From assembly GCF_026340975.1 (NCBI RefSeq), contig NZ_JAPEOS010000003.1, positions 930,001 through 994,000 on the forward strand: a stretch of 64,000 nucleotides of DNA, given 5' to 3'. The notes beneath the pieces are model-generated. The model was not told where the DNA came from, did not search any database, and was given only the letters and a program-made list of their open reading frames with translations. Each line of letters opens with the position of its first letter. The first letter of the stretch is position 1. This document shows positions 16,521-25,756 of the stretch, in pieces. The DNA comes from Streptomyces sp. NBC_01214. Lineage in GTDB: Bacteria; Actinomycetota; Actinomycetes; Streptomycetales; Streptomycetaceae. The position numbers and the translations under genes are program-made.

Positions 16521-17951
16521 TCAGCCGGACCGGCCGCCCGTCCGCGGGTCGACCGGGGTGAGGACGCCGAGCCGGTCCTCGATCGCCTGGGCCGCCCCCA
16601 GGCACAGGTCCTCCCGGAACGCCCGCCCGACGATCTGGACTCCGCAGGGGAGCCCGTCGGCCGTCCCGGTCGGCACGGCCACACCGGGTACGCCCACGAA
16701 GCTGGTCACGGTGCACAGGCGCATCCCCGATCCGACCCGGTCCCTGCCCGGCCTGTCACGCGACTCCAGTCCCGGTTCGACCGGCGGCTCGGTGAAGACG
16801 GGGCCGAGCAGTAGCGGGTACTCGTGGAGGAACTCGGCCCATGAGCGGCGGATGCTCAACCAACTGCCCATCAACTTCATCAAGGCGTCCGCGCTCGCGG
16901 GCGGGGTCCGTTCCATCGCCATCTCGATGTAGCGGTCCCCGCCCTTGCCGAGCAGCTTGCGCACCACCGGCCAGCTCGGGGCGAACTCGGTCACGGTGAT
17001 CCGGCCGTAGGCGTCGAGGGCTTCGTCCAGCCGCGGTACGTCCCCCACCTCGCGCACGTCGTACCCGGCGTCGCGGAGCGCGTCGGCCGCCGTAGCGACG
17101 GCTCCGCGAACCGTCGGGTGGACGCCGTGCCCGCCCGGGTCCGCCACGACCGCGACCTTCACGGGGCCGGGGAGCGGTTCGCCGTAGGCGGGTACCGGCA
17201 CGGCGCGCGGGTCTCGCGGATCGGTTCCGGCCAGCACCTCGTAAGCGAGCCTCAGATCGCCCACGCTCCGGGCCAGCGGGCCGTCGGTGACCAACATCTG
17301 GGAGGCGGGGCCGGGGTCGTCCGGGCCGAGGACGCGGTGGTCGGCGGGGAACCGGCCCGTGGACGGCTTCAGGCCGGCCACGCCGCAGAACTGGGCCGGG
17401 ATGCGCACCGAACCGCCGGAGTCGTTGCCGAGCCCGAGCGTCGCCATGCCCGTGGCCACGGCCACCGCATCGCCCCCGCTGGAGCCGCCCGGCGTCCGGC
17501 TGCTGTCCCACGGGTTGACCGTGTCGCCGAACAGCTCGCTGCGGGTGTGCATCCCCGCCAGGATCAGGGTGGGGATGTTGCTGTGCCCGATGGGGACGGC
17601 GCCAGCCGCGCGCAGCCGGGCCACCGGCGGTGCGTCGGCGGACGCGACCAGATCGCGGAAGCGCTCCGTGCCGAACGTGGTCGGCACGCCTTCGACGGCG
17701 GTGCTCTCCTTCACCGTGAAGGGCACGCCCGCGAGCGGCCCCAGCGCTTCACCGGCGGCCCGCCGGCGGTCCAGCTGCGCCGCGGCCTCGCGAGCGCGCT
17801 CCGCGAGGAGCTGCGTGACCGCGTTCACCTGCGGGTTGACCTCGGCGATGCGATCGAGGTGACTGTCGATCAGTTCGACCGCCGAGACCTCCGCCGTGCG
17901 CACGGCCTCCGCCTGCGCGGCGGCCGTCATCTTCCATAGGGCGTCCTGCAC
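16521..17951 (-). CDS. Amidase (amidase-signature family)
   Basis: 476 residues from GTG 17951, chosen because GGTGGAG sits six bases upstream; longer starts run through a palindromic operator. The Ser-cisSer-Lys signature is present: TVKES (lysine), GGSSGGDAVAVATG, and GNDSGGSVRIPA carrying the nucleophile serine. Family members hydrolyse carboxamides or transfer ammonia (GatA). No gatB or gatC is adjacent, so a stand-alone amidase is more likely than an aminoacyl-tRNA transamidase subunit. A TetR regulator is divergent, 130 bases away, with inverted repeats between, suggesting that amidase expression is repressed until a substrate appears. Confidence 0.87.
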   Translation of the reverse strand: MQDALWKMTAAAQAEAVRTAEVSAVELIDSHLDRIAEVNPQVNAVTQLLAERAREAAAQLDRRRAAGEALGPLAGVPFTVKESTAVEGVPTTFGTERFRDLVASADAPPVARLRAAGAVPIGHSNIPTLILAGMHTRSELFGDTVNPWDSSRTPGGSSGGDAVAVATGMATLGLGNDSGGSVRIPAQFCGVAGLKPSTGRFPADHRVLGPDDPGPASQMLVTDGPLARSVGDLRLAYEVLAGTDPRDPRAVPVPAYGEPLPGPVKVAVVADPGGHGVHPTVRGAVATAADALRDAGYDVREVGDVPRLDEALDAYGRITVTEFAPSWPVVRKLLGKGGDRYIEMAMERTPPASADALMKLMGSWLSIRRSWAEFLHEYPLLLGPVFTEPPVEPGLESRDRPGRDRVGSGMRLCTVTSFVGVPGVAVPTGTADGLPCGVQIVGRAFREDLCLGAAQAIEDRLGVLTPVDPRTGGRSG

Positions 17952-17975
17952 GGCTCCACCTTCCGTGTCCACGTA

Positions 17976-18034
17976 CCGATGCGCTTGCATCGGAAACGAA
18001 TCGTACCCCTGGATTCGATACGACCGCATCGAAT
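17976..18034. promoter_or_regulatory. Inverted repeats between amidase and TetR genes
   Basis: Two perfect dyads: CCGATGC-GCTT-GCATCGG at 17976-17993 and ATTCGAT-N8-ATCGAAT at 18013-18034. A further CGAATC/GATTCG pair (17997-18002 and 18012-18017) links them. They lie in the divergent promoter region and are likely operators for the adjacent TetR protein. Confidence 0.6.
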
Positions 18035-18081
18035 AAACTGCGCTGCGAAGCGGAGCACTGGGGACCAGGGAGGCGACGGGC

Positions 18082-18675
18082 ATGCCCCGACAGGTGGATC
18101 ACGAGAGCCGGCGCCGTCTCATCGCCGAGGCCGTCTGCCATCTCGCCGACGAGCGAGGGCTGGAGGGCGTGACCCTGCGCGACGTCGCCGCCCGCGCGCA
18201 GGTGTCGATGGGAGCCGTCCAGCGGTGCTTCCGCACCAAGGAAGAGATGCTCGTGTTCGCTCTCGGGCACATCGGCGAGCGGATCGACGAGCGCGTACGG
18301 GCCCGCCTGGTCCGGAGCCCGGCCCAGTCGGGCGGCACCGCCCTGGGACACGCGGCCGCCGAGATCTCACTGCTCCGGGAGGAGCACCGCGCCGAGGCCA
18401 GGGTCTGGCTCGCCTTCGTCGCGCAGGCAGCCGTCAGCGAGGTGCTGGCAAGGACGCTGAGGGCGAACTACGCGGCCCTGCACGAGGCGTTCACCCGCCT
18501 CATCGCCGAAGCCCGTGAGGGCTCCGACCGTGCGGCGCCGCTCGATCCGCAACGCGAGGCCCGCACGCTCCTCGCCCTGGCGGACGGCCTCACCACGCAC
18601 GTCCTCATCGGCCACCTCACCCCGCACGAGGCACACGACGTCCTCGATGCGCACCTGGCCGGCCTCTGGGGGTGA
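18082..18675 (+). CDS. TetR/AcrR-family repressor
   Basis: 197 residues from ATG 18082. The N-terminal helix-turn-helix (residues ~10-55: ADERGLEGVTLRDVAARAQV) is typical, with the recognition helix around SMGAVQRCFRTKEEML. The remainder is the all-helical ligand-binding and dimer domain, of unknown specificity. It is divergent from the amidase gene, and palindromes lie between the two, so autoregulation and control of the amidase are likely. No other gene follows in the same direction. Confidence 0.88.
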   Translation: MPRQVDHESRRRLIAEAVCHLADERGLEGVTLRDVAARAQVSMGAVQRCFRTKEEMLVFALGHIGERIDERVRARLVRSPAQSGGTALGHAAAEISLLREEHRAEARVWLAFVAQAAVSEVLARTLRANYAALHEAFTRLIAEAREGSDRAAPLDPQREARTLLALADGLTTHVLIGHLTPHEAHDVLDAHLAGLWG

Positions 18676-18697
18676 CCGCGTCGGCGCCGGCGATCGC

Positions 18698-19642
18698 TCA
18701 GACCGTCCCGGCAGGGGGCGCGTTGACCGCCCCGAAGGGTACGTGGACGCTCGGAGTGCCCGGTGCGGTGCCGTTGAGATTGGCGACCTGGTCGTCGAAG
18801 AAGAGGTGCGGGTCGAGGGCCTTCAGGACCGCGGCCTTGTCGATGCCGCCGAGGAAGAAGGCGTCGTTGACCCGCAGCCCCCACTGCTTGAGGCTCAGCA
18901 GGGCCCGTTCGTGAGCGGGGGCGTCCCGAGCGGTGACCAGCGATACGCGCAGGCGGGGCCGGTACGCGGAGTCCTTGCGCCGCCGCTCCTCCTCCAGGCG
19001 CTGGACGCGGTTGATGCCGGCCAGGAAGTCCCGCAGCGGTCCCGGATCGTGAGGGGTGGTGGCATGGCCGACCTCGTACGCGCGGAACTCGTCGATGCCA
19101 CCCCTCTGGTAGACCTGCTCGGCCGCGTCGCTCGCCACCACTCCGTCAAAGTCGAACGCGATGCGGAGTTCGGGGTCGCTCTCGTCGTCGATCCGCCCCG
19201 TCTTGAGGACGTGCCCCGCGGGCAGCCCGGCCGCGACCGCGTCCCGAACGTCAGGTCCGTCGGCCGAAAGGAACAGCGACATGTTGAGCGCCGGCATGAA
19301 CTGGTGCGAGGGACGGCCCTGCCGGAAGACCGCGCGGCTGATCGGGAGGCCGTGCGCCCTGATCGAACGCATCAGACGCATCCCGGTGTCAGGATCGTTG
19401 CGGGAGAGGATGATGACCTCGACCAGGGGGTCGGCCTGATCCGCCAGGTCGTTCAACGACAGCAGGCGTCTGACGAAGGGGAACGCCACCCCTTTGGCCA
19501 GTAGTTCGTCGAGATGGGCCTCCTGGTAGCTCCGGTAGGCGTCCTCGCCCCGCTCCCGGAACACCGCGTCGCAGTCGGTCAGGTCGAACAGGGCGCTGGA
19601 GGCGACCCCCACCACCAGGCGATCGGACAGGTCGTACCTCAT
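18698..19642 (-). CDS. 5'-nucleotidase (cytosolic IA-like family)
   Basis: 314 residues from ATG 19642. It matches the family of cytosolic 5'-nucleotidase I: N-terminal RLVVGVASSALFDL, central IAFDFDGVVASD (HAD-type DxDG nucleophile loop near residue 190), and FLGGIDKAAVLKALDPHLFF near 280, with FDDQ supplying the acidic motif. It would dephosphorylate nucleoside monophosphates in the cytosol. The neighbours, a TetR gene convergent on one side and an unknown gene on the other, give no pathway context. The family call is good; the nucleotide preference is unknown. Confidence 0.8.
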   Translation of the reverse strand: MRYDLSDRLVVGVASSALFDLTDCDAVFRERGEDAYRSYQEAHLDELLAKGVAFPFVRRLLSLNDLADQADPLVEVIILSRNDPDTGMRLMRSIRAHGLPISRAVFRQGRPSHQFMPALNMSLFLSADGPDVRDAVAAGLPAGHVLKTGRIDDESDPELRIAFDFDGVVASDAAEQVYQRGGIDEFRAYEVGHATTPHDPGPLRDFLAGINRVQRLEEERRRKDSAYRPRLRVSLVTARDAPAHERALLSLKQWGLRVNDAFFLGGIDKAAVLKALDPHLFFDDQVANLNGTAPGTPSVHVPFGAVNAPPAGTV

Positions 19643-19792
19643 GGCGCCCCCCTGCCTGCACACGTGCAACGTCGGGATGCTTATCACCCTTGGGCGCAGG
19701 CCGGAAACGCCTCCCGGTCCACCGTCAGCGTGCCTGGCGGTCGCGGATAGTGTCGGTGGCCGGATGCGAGGACTGGGGAGTACGAGGTGGGG

Positions 19793-20482
19793 ATGAAGAT
19801 CCATCGTCCGGGGCGGCCGGAGGACCTTCCGGAAGCGGGCGCGTTGTGGGCGCGCTGGGCCGCGCTCGCCGTGGCCACCTGGAACGCCGAGGAGGAGAAG
19901 GAGCGCTTCCGGTACGGGTACTGGTTCGACGGCAGCGACGCGCTGCGCTATGACGACGGCGCGTGCAGCCGGTGGGCGTTGATCCGGGCCCATGGCGGGC
20001 GCGCCGTTCTCTTCGGGCAGGACGATTCCAGCAAGGTCGCGCGGTACGAGCCGCCGATCGATCTCCTCGCCGGGGCGCCCGGGTGGGTGCGCGATGAACG
20101 GGTGCACGGCCTTCTGGAGCAGGGAAGGGTCGAGTGCGTCTACTGGTTCGAGGACGGTTCCTGGCACCGTGCGCCGTACCCCGACGACCTCCACGATGAC
20201 GGACTCGACTGCGGGATCGGCCATCTGACCTCGCGTGAGCTCGCCGTCGACGCGATCTGTGCGCTGTTCGAGTTCGACGAAGACTGCGAAGGCGCCGTGG
20301 AGGCCTGCGAGCAGTTCTTCGAGCATGCGGAGCGGGGCACGGTCACCGACGAGGTGGTGCGCTGCTTCGCCGACGAGGTCTTCCGGATCCAGACCGAGTA
20401 CGAACTGCTGTGGCCCAAGGTGCCGGTCGCCCGTTCGGAGACGGACCTCGCCGCGATGACGGCGCTCGCCCGCCGGCGGTGA
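19793..20482 (+). CDS. Hypothetical acidic protein
   Basis: 229 residues from ATG 19793, with GAGGTGGGG just before it; GTG 19787 two codons upstream is an alternative. Rich in Trp, Asp and Glu (WARWAALAVATWNAEEEKER, ELLWPKVPV), without signal peptide or membrane segment, hence probably cytosolic. I do not recognise a domain. Divergent from the 5'-nucleotidase gene with ~150 bases between, and the stop is close to the end of the convergent LysR gene. Confidence 0.65.
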   Translation: MKIHRPGRPEDLPEAGALWARWAALAVATWNAEEEKERFRYGYWFDGSDALRYDDGACSRWALIRAHGGRAVLFGQDDSSKVARYEPPIDLLAGAPGWVRDERVHGLLEQGRVECVYWFEDGSWHRAPYPDDLHDDGLDCGIGHLTSRELAVDAICALFEFDEDCEGAVEACEQFFEHAERGTVTDEVVRCFADEVFRIQTEYELLWPKVPVARSETDLAAMTALARRR

Positions 20483-20548
20483 CGCCGCGGCGGGCGGGCA
20501 GCCGGCGTACGGCTCACGGGCCCCGGGGCGTTGTCCGCTTCGACGGGG

Positions 20549-21493
20549 TCATCCTCGTGCGGGGGCGGGACCGCTCGCGGGTGGTTCGGGCAGCCAGTCG
20601 CGCGTCGGGTCGTACTCCAGCCATCGGCTCCGCCCCGCTTCTTCGGCGCAGGTGGCGGCGAGGCCGTTCAGCGCAGGGTGTCCGTTTCCGGACCGCCACA
20701 GCAGCGACCAGGCGTACAGCGGCGTGGGATCGATCAGGGGGACCGAGCGCAGTCCGGGAACCTGTGGCAGGGGCACATCGGCAGGCACCAGGGAGAAGCA
20801 TCGCGGCTCCTGTGCCACCTCGGCGAGGAAGTGGGGGAGCCCGAGGTTGACGCCCGTGGCCTTGTTGCGGATGCCGAACCGATCGGCGAACCGGTGGAGG
20901 AAGTCGAACCGGTCCAGCACGCCGGGTACCCACAGCACGCTGCCCCGCAACTGGTCCGGCCGTAGGGCCGGTTCGGTTGCGAGCGGATGGTCCGCGCTCA
21001 GTACGGCGTCCACCGGTTCGAGGCGGACGAGGCGGTGTGTCAGCCCGGCGGGCAGCGGGGGGTGGACTCGGCCGAAGGCCGCGTCGATGTCGCCGTGCAG
21101 CAGTGCGGTCGTCACCGACGACAGATCGCGCCCGTGCCCCAATGCCAGTTCCCCGGCTCGTCCGGCAACCTGGGCCAGCGTCCGCATCGGCGCGTAGAGG
21201 TGCCCCCAGACGTCCACGCGCAGCGGACGTTCCTTCCCGGACACCGCCGCGACCGCGGCGTCGGCGGCGGCCAGGGTCTGCCGGGCCGGCGCGAGAAAGC
21301 GCCGTCCGGCCTCAGCGAGGCTCACGCCGTTGCCGTCGCGCCGGAACAGCTCGGTGCCGAGCAGGGATTCCAGCCGTGCGATCCGCTTGGACAGTGCTTG
21401 CTGGGAGATCGCGAGCGTGCCGGCCGCCCGACCGAAGTGCAGTTCCTCGGCGGCGCGCACGAAGGCACGTACCTGCGCCAAGTCGAGATCCAT
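20549..21493 (-). CDS. LysR-family transcriptional regulator
   Basis: 314 residues from ATG 21493. Residues 1-65 are the LysR winged helix-turn-helix (FVRAAEELHFGRAAGTLAI, SQQALSKRIARLE), followed by a periplasmic-binding-like effector domain. It is divergent from a quinone oxidoreductase-like gene, separated by 89 bases holding GACAAC-N5-GTTGTC, a fitting LysR half-site pair. It should control that gene and the coupled hydrolase, and itself; the effector is not predictable. Confidence 0.88.
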   Translation of the reverse strand: MDLDLAQVRAFVRAAEELHFGRAAGTLAISQQALSKRIARLESLLGTELFRRDGNGVSLAEAGRRFLAPARQTLAAADAAVAAVSGKERPLRVDVWGHLYAPMRTLAQVAGRAGELALGHGRDLSSVTTALLHGDIDAAFGRVHPPLPAGLTHRLVRLEPVDAVLSADHPLATEPALRPDQLRGSVLWVPGVLDRFDFLHRFADRFGIRNKATGVNLGLPHFLAEVAQEPRCFSLVPADVPLPQVPGLRSVPLIDPTPLYAWSLLWRSGNGHPALNGLAATCAEEAGRSRWLEYDPTRDWLPEPPASGPAPARG

Positions 21494-21509
21494 GGCTTCC
21501 ACCCTAGGT

Positions 21510-21526
21510 GACAACCAGAAGTTGTC
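21510..21526. promoter_or_regulatory. Likely LysR operator
   Basis: Perfect inverted repeat GACAAC-CAGAA-GTTGTC, 16 bases upstream of the LysR ATG and ~55 bases upstream of the divergent oxidoreductase ATG. Position and symmetry suit a LysR-type binding site. Confidence 0.55.
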
Positions 21527-21582
21527 GGCCTTGCCCGTTCGTTGTTGGATCGCGGGGCGGCCTCGGGGGTTACATCTCCTCC

Positions 21583-22503
21583 ATGCAAAGACTGATTCCC
21601 ACGGGAGAAGCGGCGCGCCCGGTCGCCTTCGCCGAAGTCTCCCAGCCCGTGCCGGAGCCCGGTGAGGCACTGATCAAAGTCGAGGCGTTCGCCCCGAACC
21701 GGGGCGAGACGTTCCTCCTCGAACGCCCCCGACCCGAGCTGCTGCCCGGCAAGGACATCGCAGGGCTCGTCGTGCAGGCGGCGGCCGACGGCTCCGGCCC
21801 CGGCATCGGCACCCGCGTGGTCGGGCACCCGGCGCAGGGCGGCTGGGCCGAGTACGCCGCCGTGCCCACGCACTCGCTCGCGGTTCTCCCGGACAGCATC
21901 GACAGCGCACGGGCGGCGGCCCTGCCCCTGGCCGGGATCACGGCCCTGCGGCTGCTGCGTACGGCCGGTTCGCTGGCCGGCCGACGGGTGCTGCTGACCG
22001 GCGCCTCGGGGGGCGTCGGCCACTACGTCACCGAGCTCGCCGTGGGTGCCGGAGCCGAGCTGACCGCAGTGACGGCGACGCCGGTGCGCGGCGCGCGGCT
22101 CGCGGAACTGGGCGCGCAGGTGGTGCACGATGTCGCGGCGGCCGAGGGGCCGTTCGATGTCGTGTTGGAGTCCACGGGTGGGCCGGACCTGGCACTCGCC
22201 CTGTCGAAGGCCCGCCCGGGCGGCCTGCTCGTCTGGTTCGGCCAGGCGAGCCGCACCCCGGTGTCCCTGGACTTCTTCCAACTCCTGGGCGGGCCCGAGC
22301 GCGTCACGATCCAGCACTTCCACTACGCGGGCGCCCCGTACGGCTCCGATCTCTCGGCGCTGGTGAGCCTCGTGGAACAGGGTCGGTTGCATCCGGAGAT
22401 CGGCCGCATCGCCGACTGGGCACGGACCGCCGAAACCCTGGTCGACCTGCGCGAGCGCCGGATACGCGGCAAGGCCGTCCTGCTGATCGGAGGAGCACGA
22501 TGA
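21583..22503 (+). CDS. Zinc-independent quinone oxidoreductase / MDR-family reductase
   Basis: 306 residues from ATG 21583. Medium-chain dehydrogenase/reductase fold: N-terminal GroES-like part (PEPGEALIKVEAFAPN), then a Rossmann segment LTGASGGVGHYVTELAVGAG around residues 145-164 for NADPH. The structural and catalytic zinc ligands of alcohol dehydrogenases are not seen, as in quinone oxidoreductases and enoyl reductases. Its stop overlaps the ATG of the following alpha/beta hydrolase gene, and a LysR regulator is divergent, so the two enzymes probably act in one small detoxification or catabolic step. Confidence 0.85.
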   Translation: MQRLIPTGEAARPVAFAEVSQPVPEPGEALIKVEAFAPNRGETFLLERPRPELLPGKDIAGLVVQAAADGSGPGIGTRVVGHPAQGGWAEYAAVPTHSLAVLPDSIDSARAAALPLAGITALRLLRTAGSLAGRRVLLTGASGGVGHYVTELAVGAGAELTAVTATPVRGARLAELGAQVVHDVAAAEGPFDVVLESTGGPDLALALSKARPGGLLVWFGQASRTPVSLDFFQLLGGPERVTIQHFHYAGAPYGSDLSALVSLVEQGRLHPEIGRIADWARTAETLVDLRERRIRGKAVLLIGGAR

Positions 22504-23498
22504 GCGCCGTCGAATTCGCTGCCGCCCAGTGGACCCGGGCCACCGGTGCGGGCGTGGACCCGCACGAGTACCGGCGCGTCACCGACGGCCTGAGCTCGGT
22601 AGCCGGCTGGGGGCCGGCCTTCCTGCGCACCGGACACGGCTACCTCCGGCGCGCGCAGGGCGCGGGATCGCCCCGCTCCGCGGGCGAGTACCTGTTGACG
22701 GCGGCCCGGTGGTTCCACCTGGCCACGCTGGCGCCGTACCCGGAAGCACATAGCGCCGCCGCCGAGGCGGATCACGCCTTGAGCAGGGCTCTCACCGTGT
22801 TGGAGTCCGGTGCACGGCGGGTGAGCGGGGAGGGATTCACCGGCTGGCTGCGCGGCCCCTCCCACGCGCCGGGGACCGTGGTCGTCGTCCCCGGCCTGGA
22901 CTCGGCCAAGGAGGAGTTCCTCGACCTCGTCTCCGCGCTGCTGGCCAGAGGACTGGCGGTGTTCGCGATGGACGGGCCCGGACAAGGTGCGCTCGCGGCC
23001 ACCACGACGTTCGTGCCGGACTACGAGCGGATCGTGGGCCGGGCCATCGACGCCCTTGGCGCCGCACGCATCGGGCTCGTCGGCATGAGCTTGGGCGGCT
23101 ACTTCGCGGCCCGGACCGCGGCGCTGGAACCGCGGGTGGCGGCCGTCGCCACCGTCAGCGGTCCCTTCCGCCTGGACTGGGAGGAACTACCGCCGCCAGT
23201 ACGGGACATCATGGCCCGACGCGCCGGAGGAGGCGGCGCTGCACGCGAGTTCGTACGCCACGTGGACCTCGCCGCCCTGGCACCTCGCATCGCGGCCCCG
23301 CTGCTGGTCGTGGACGGCGGCCAGGACGTCATCCCCGGCGTGACGAACGGCGAGTCCCTGGCCCGCCTGGCACCGCACGGCACCTACCTGTCCGTTCCGC
23401 ACGGCGACCACCTCCTCGGTAACGCGCGACCAGATTGGCTGCCCCACCTCGGCGACCACCTCACGCACGCCCTGACGGGAACACCAGTGGCACGTTGA
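22500..23498 (+). CDS. Alpha/beta hydrolase (FrsA/DUF1100-like)
   Basis: 332 residues from ATG 22500, overlapping the upstream stop by four bases. The N-terminal ~100 residues are a helical cap region (YLRRAQGAGSPRSAGEYLL). The hydrolase core has GMSLGGY with the nucleophile serine near residue 200, VVDGGQDVIPG with the acid, and HGDHLLGN with the catalytic histidine. This layout resembles 2,6-dihydropseudooxynicotine hydrolase-like or FrsA-like enzymes. The substrate is unknown; coupling to an NADPH reductase suggests a shared pathway. Confidence 0.83.
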   Translation: MSAVEFAAAQWTRATGAGVDPHEYRRVTDGLSSVAGWGPAFLRTGHGYLRRAQGAGSPRSAGEYLLTAARWFHLATLAPYPEAHSAAAEADHALSRALTVLESGARRVSGEGFTGWLRGPSHAPGTVVVVPGLDSAKEEFLDLVSALLARGLAVFAMDGPGQGALAATTTFVPDYERIVGRAIDALGAARIGLVGMSLGGYFAARTAALEPRVAAVATVSGPFRLDWEELPPPVRDIMARRAGGGGAAREFVRHVDLAALAPRIAAPLLVVDGGQDVIPGVTNGESLARLAPHGTYLSVPHGDHLLGNARPDWLPHLGDHLTHALTGTPVAR

Positions 23499-23571
23499 CG
23501 CCGGAATCCCAGGGACCGATCACCCGATCGGATCGACGACGGCGCCCGCGCGCCAGGTCGACTCAGCCCAC

Positions 23572-24939
23572 TCAGGCCGTGGCCGGAGCAGGGGTCTCGG
23601 GGGACTTCGGGGGCTCAGGGGTTTCGGCGGGGGCCCCGGCGCCGGCTTCGGTGTCGGCTTCGGTGTCGGGGTGGGGGATGCGGTGCAGCCCCTTGCGGTC
23701 GTAGAGGCGGGCGACGGCGAAGCCGAACAGCAGGGCGGCGACGAGGGCGACACCCATCGAGCCCCAGGCCCGGGTCAGGCCCGCGTCGGCCTGGGCCCCG
23801 TAGTAGAGGAGGGACCGCAGCCCCTCGGTGACCTGGCGCAGCGGCTCGAACTCGGCGAGGGCGCGGAAGAACCCGGGGAGTGCCTGGACCGGCACGGTGG
23901 CGCCGGAGGAGGGTACGGCCATCGCCACGAAGACGATGGTGGCCAGGAGCATGCCGGGCGTGCCGAAGGCGGCGAACAGGGCCAGGCTTCCGATGCCGAC
24001 CACCGCGATGGTGGCGACCGAGTAGAGCCACAGCAGGCCGAGGTGGGAGGCGTCCATGTCGAGGATGCCGACCGTGGCGACCTCGACCAGGGTGCCCATC
24101 ACCAGGGACAGGCCGAGCATGAGCGCGATGCCGATGGCCAGGGTGCGGACGCGGCTGGTGTGCTGTACGGGTTCGCGCTTGCGGATCGGGCCGAAATCGG
24201 TGTGCAGGTAGCCGAGCGCCGTGTCGACCTGGGAGTTGACCACGTTGGCGCCGAGCATGCCGCAGACGACCAGGACCAGCGCGTAGTAGAAGGCGCTCAG
24301 GCCCATGGCGCTGCGCGCGCCGACCGGGTGGCCGTCGGCGACCGTCACGGTCACCGGGTCGGCCAGCTTGAGCTGGGCGGCCGTCGGCAGCGGGGTCTTC
24401 TGGGCGGCGGCCTGCTTGAGGAGCTCCTGGCCGAGCTGGGCCGAGGCGGCGTGGGCGGCCTTCTGGGCGGCCTGGGAGGACATGGAGGAGCCGATGCTGC
24501 CGGCCGCCTGGTTGGTCAGCACGGTCATGGTCGGCGGGGCGGCCTTGCCCTGGGGCGCGGGCTGCGGGGCGGTGAGCCCGGCCACCGTGGCGGAGTAGTC
24601 GGCGGGTATGACGAGGGCGCCGAAGACCTTGCCCCGGCCCAGCCGCTTGTCGGCCTCCTCGCGGCTGACGACCTGCCAGTCGATGCTCTTGTCGCCCTGG
24701 GCGGCCTTCTGGATGCCGGAGACGACCTGCTCGCCCAGGTTGACGGGGCGGCCGCCGATCTCCGCGCCGGCGTCGCTGTTGACCAGGGCCACGGGCAGGT
24801 CGCGCAGGTTGCCCCGGGGGTTGACGTTGCCGCCCACGTAGAGCAGGGCGAACAGCATCGAGACCACTGCGGCGATGAGTCCCGTTCCGATCCACAGTGC
24901 GGGTCGGCGGAGCACGGAGGGGGGCGTGGGATGAGGCAT
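23572..24939 (-). CDS. DUF3533 / ABC-2-like membrane protein
   Basis: 455 residues from ATG 24939. One N-terminal membrane helix (~14-36), a large extracytoplasmic domain (~37-215), then five or six helices between ~220 and 420, and a Pro/Thr/Glu-rich tail. This is the layout of the YhgE/Pip and DUF3533 (SNG1-like) proteins, relatives of ABC-2 permeases, often linked to export or stress. The glutamine/alanine-rich loop near 150-190 is probably coiled coil. It is divergent from a MerR regulator with overlapping palindromes between, indicating regulated expression; the exported compound is unknown. Confidence 0.8.
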   Translation of the reverse strand: MPHPTPPSVLRRPALWIGTGLIAAVVSMLFALLYVGGNVNPRGNLRDLPVALVNSDAGAEIGGRPVNLGEQVVSGIQKAAQGDKSIDWQVVSREEADKRLGRGKVFGALVIPADYSATVAGLTAPQPAPQGKAAPPTMTVLTNQAAGSIGSSMSSQAAQKAAHAASAQLGQELLKQAAAQKTPLPTAAQLKLADPVTVTVADGHPVGARSAMGLSAFYYALVLVVCGMLGANVVNSQVDTALGYLHTDFGPIRKREPVQHTSRVRTLAIGIALMLGLSLVMGTLVEVATVGILDMDASHLGLLWLYSVATIAVVGIGSLALFAAFGTPGMLLATIVFVAMAVPSSGATVPVQALPGFFRALAEFEPLRQVTEGLRSLLYYGAQADAGLTRAWGSMGVALVAALLFGFAVARLYDRKGLHRIPHPDTEADTEAGAGAPAETPEPPKSPETPAPATA

Positions 24940-24970
24940 CGATTCTCCGGTGCGGCTGCGTTCCTAGGGT

Positions 24971-25000
24971 TGGATACTTATGGTATCCAGTTACTGGATA
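24971..25000. promoter_or_regulatory. Overlapping palindromes, likely MerR operator
   Basis: TGGATAC-TTATG-GTATCCA (24971-24989) overlaps TATCCAG-TTA-CTGGATA (24984-25000); both have perfect 7-bp arms and share GTATCCA bases. The block lies between the divergent DUF3533 gene and the MerR gene. A third GGATACC appears at about 25040. Confidence 0.65.
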
Positions 25001-25072
25001 GTGGCAGTATCTTGCTGTGGTGTCCAATCGCCGATGCCGGATACCGGACCGCATGACCAGCAGGGAAGCCGT

Positions 25073-25756
25073 ATGAAAATCTCGGAGCTCAGCCGGCGGA
25101 CCGGCGTGCCGGTCGCCAGCATCAAGTACTTCCTGCGGCAGGGACTGCTGCCCGCAGGGCGGGCGACGGCTGCGACCCTGGCCGAGTACGGGGAGGAGCA
25201 CGCGCAGCGGTTGCGGCTGATCAAGGCGCTGACCACGCTCGGCGGCCTGTCCATCGCCGCCACCCGCGAGGTGCTCGGGGCCGTCGACCAGGCCCACAGC
25301 TCCGAGAGCGCCCTCGGCGCGGTCAGCTACGCGCTCCCGGTGCCGGTGGCGGCCCAGGGCGCCGCGGGCCCCGGGGAGGAGGCCGGGGCCGACGCGACCG
25401 CCGGTGCCGAGGTGGCCGAGCTGCTCACGGCGCTGGACTGGCAGGCCCCCGGTACCTCACCGCACGTGAAGGGGCTGACGGCGGCGCTGGAGGAGCTGCG
25501 CCGGCTGGACGCCCAGTACGCCCCGGGAGAACTCGCCGCCTACGCGAGGCTGGCCGAGTCCGTGGCCCGCCTGGACCTGGAGCGGGCGGCCGGCCTGGAC
25601 GACCCGGTGGCCCTGGCCGAGCGGGCCGTCATCGTCTTCGCGATCTGCGCCCCGGTGTTCGAGCTGCTGCGCCGCCTCGCCCAGGAGGACCAGGTCCGGC
25701 GCCGGGTCGCGGGCGCCGCCCGGGCCGGTGGCGGTGGGGACGCGGCGCCGCGGTAG
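25073..25756 (+). CDS. MerR-family regulator
   Basis: 227 residues from ATG 25073 (MKISELSRRTGVPVASIKYF), the standard MerR winged helix at residues 1-70 with the long dimer helix following. The C-terminal ~110 residues are helical with no CxxC-type metal motif, so a drug or small-molecule sensor is more likely than a metal sensor. Divergent from the DUF3533 membrane protein; the shared palindromes suggest that it controls that gene, a common arrangement for MerR multidrug regulators. Confidence 0.86.
   Translation: MKISELSRRTGVPVASIKYFLRQGLLPAGRATAATLAEYGEEHAQRLRLIKALTTLGGLSIAATREVLGAVDQAHSSESALGAVSYALPVPVAAQGAAGPGEEAGADATAGAEVAELLTALDWQAPGTSPHVKGLTAALEELRRLDAQYAPGELAAYARLAESVARLDLERAAGLDDPVALAERAVIVFAICAPVFELLRRLAQEDQVRRRVAGAARAGGGGDAAPR

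Noticed and set aside
23671..25056. Plus-strand frame of 461 codons opposite the DUF3533 gene
   Set aside because: Opposite-strand shadow; the minus strand has clear membrane helices and a start next to an operator.
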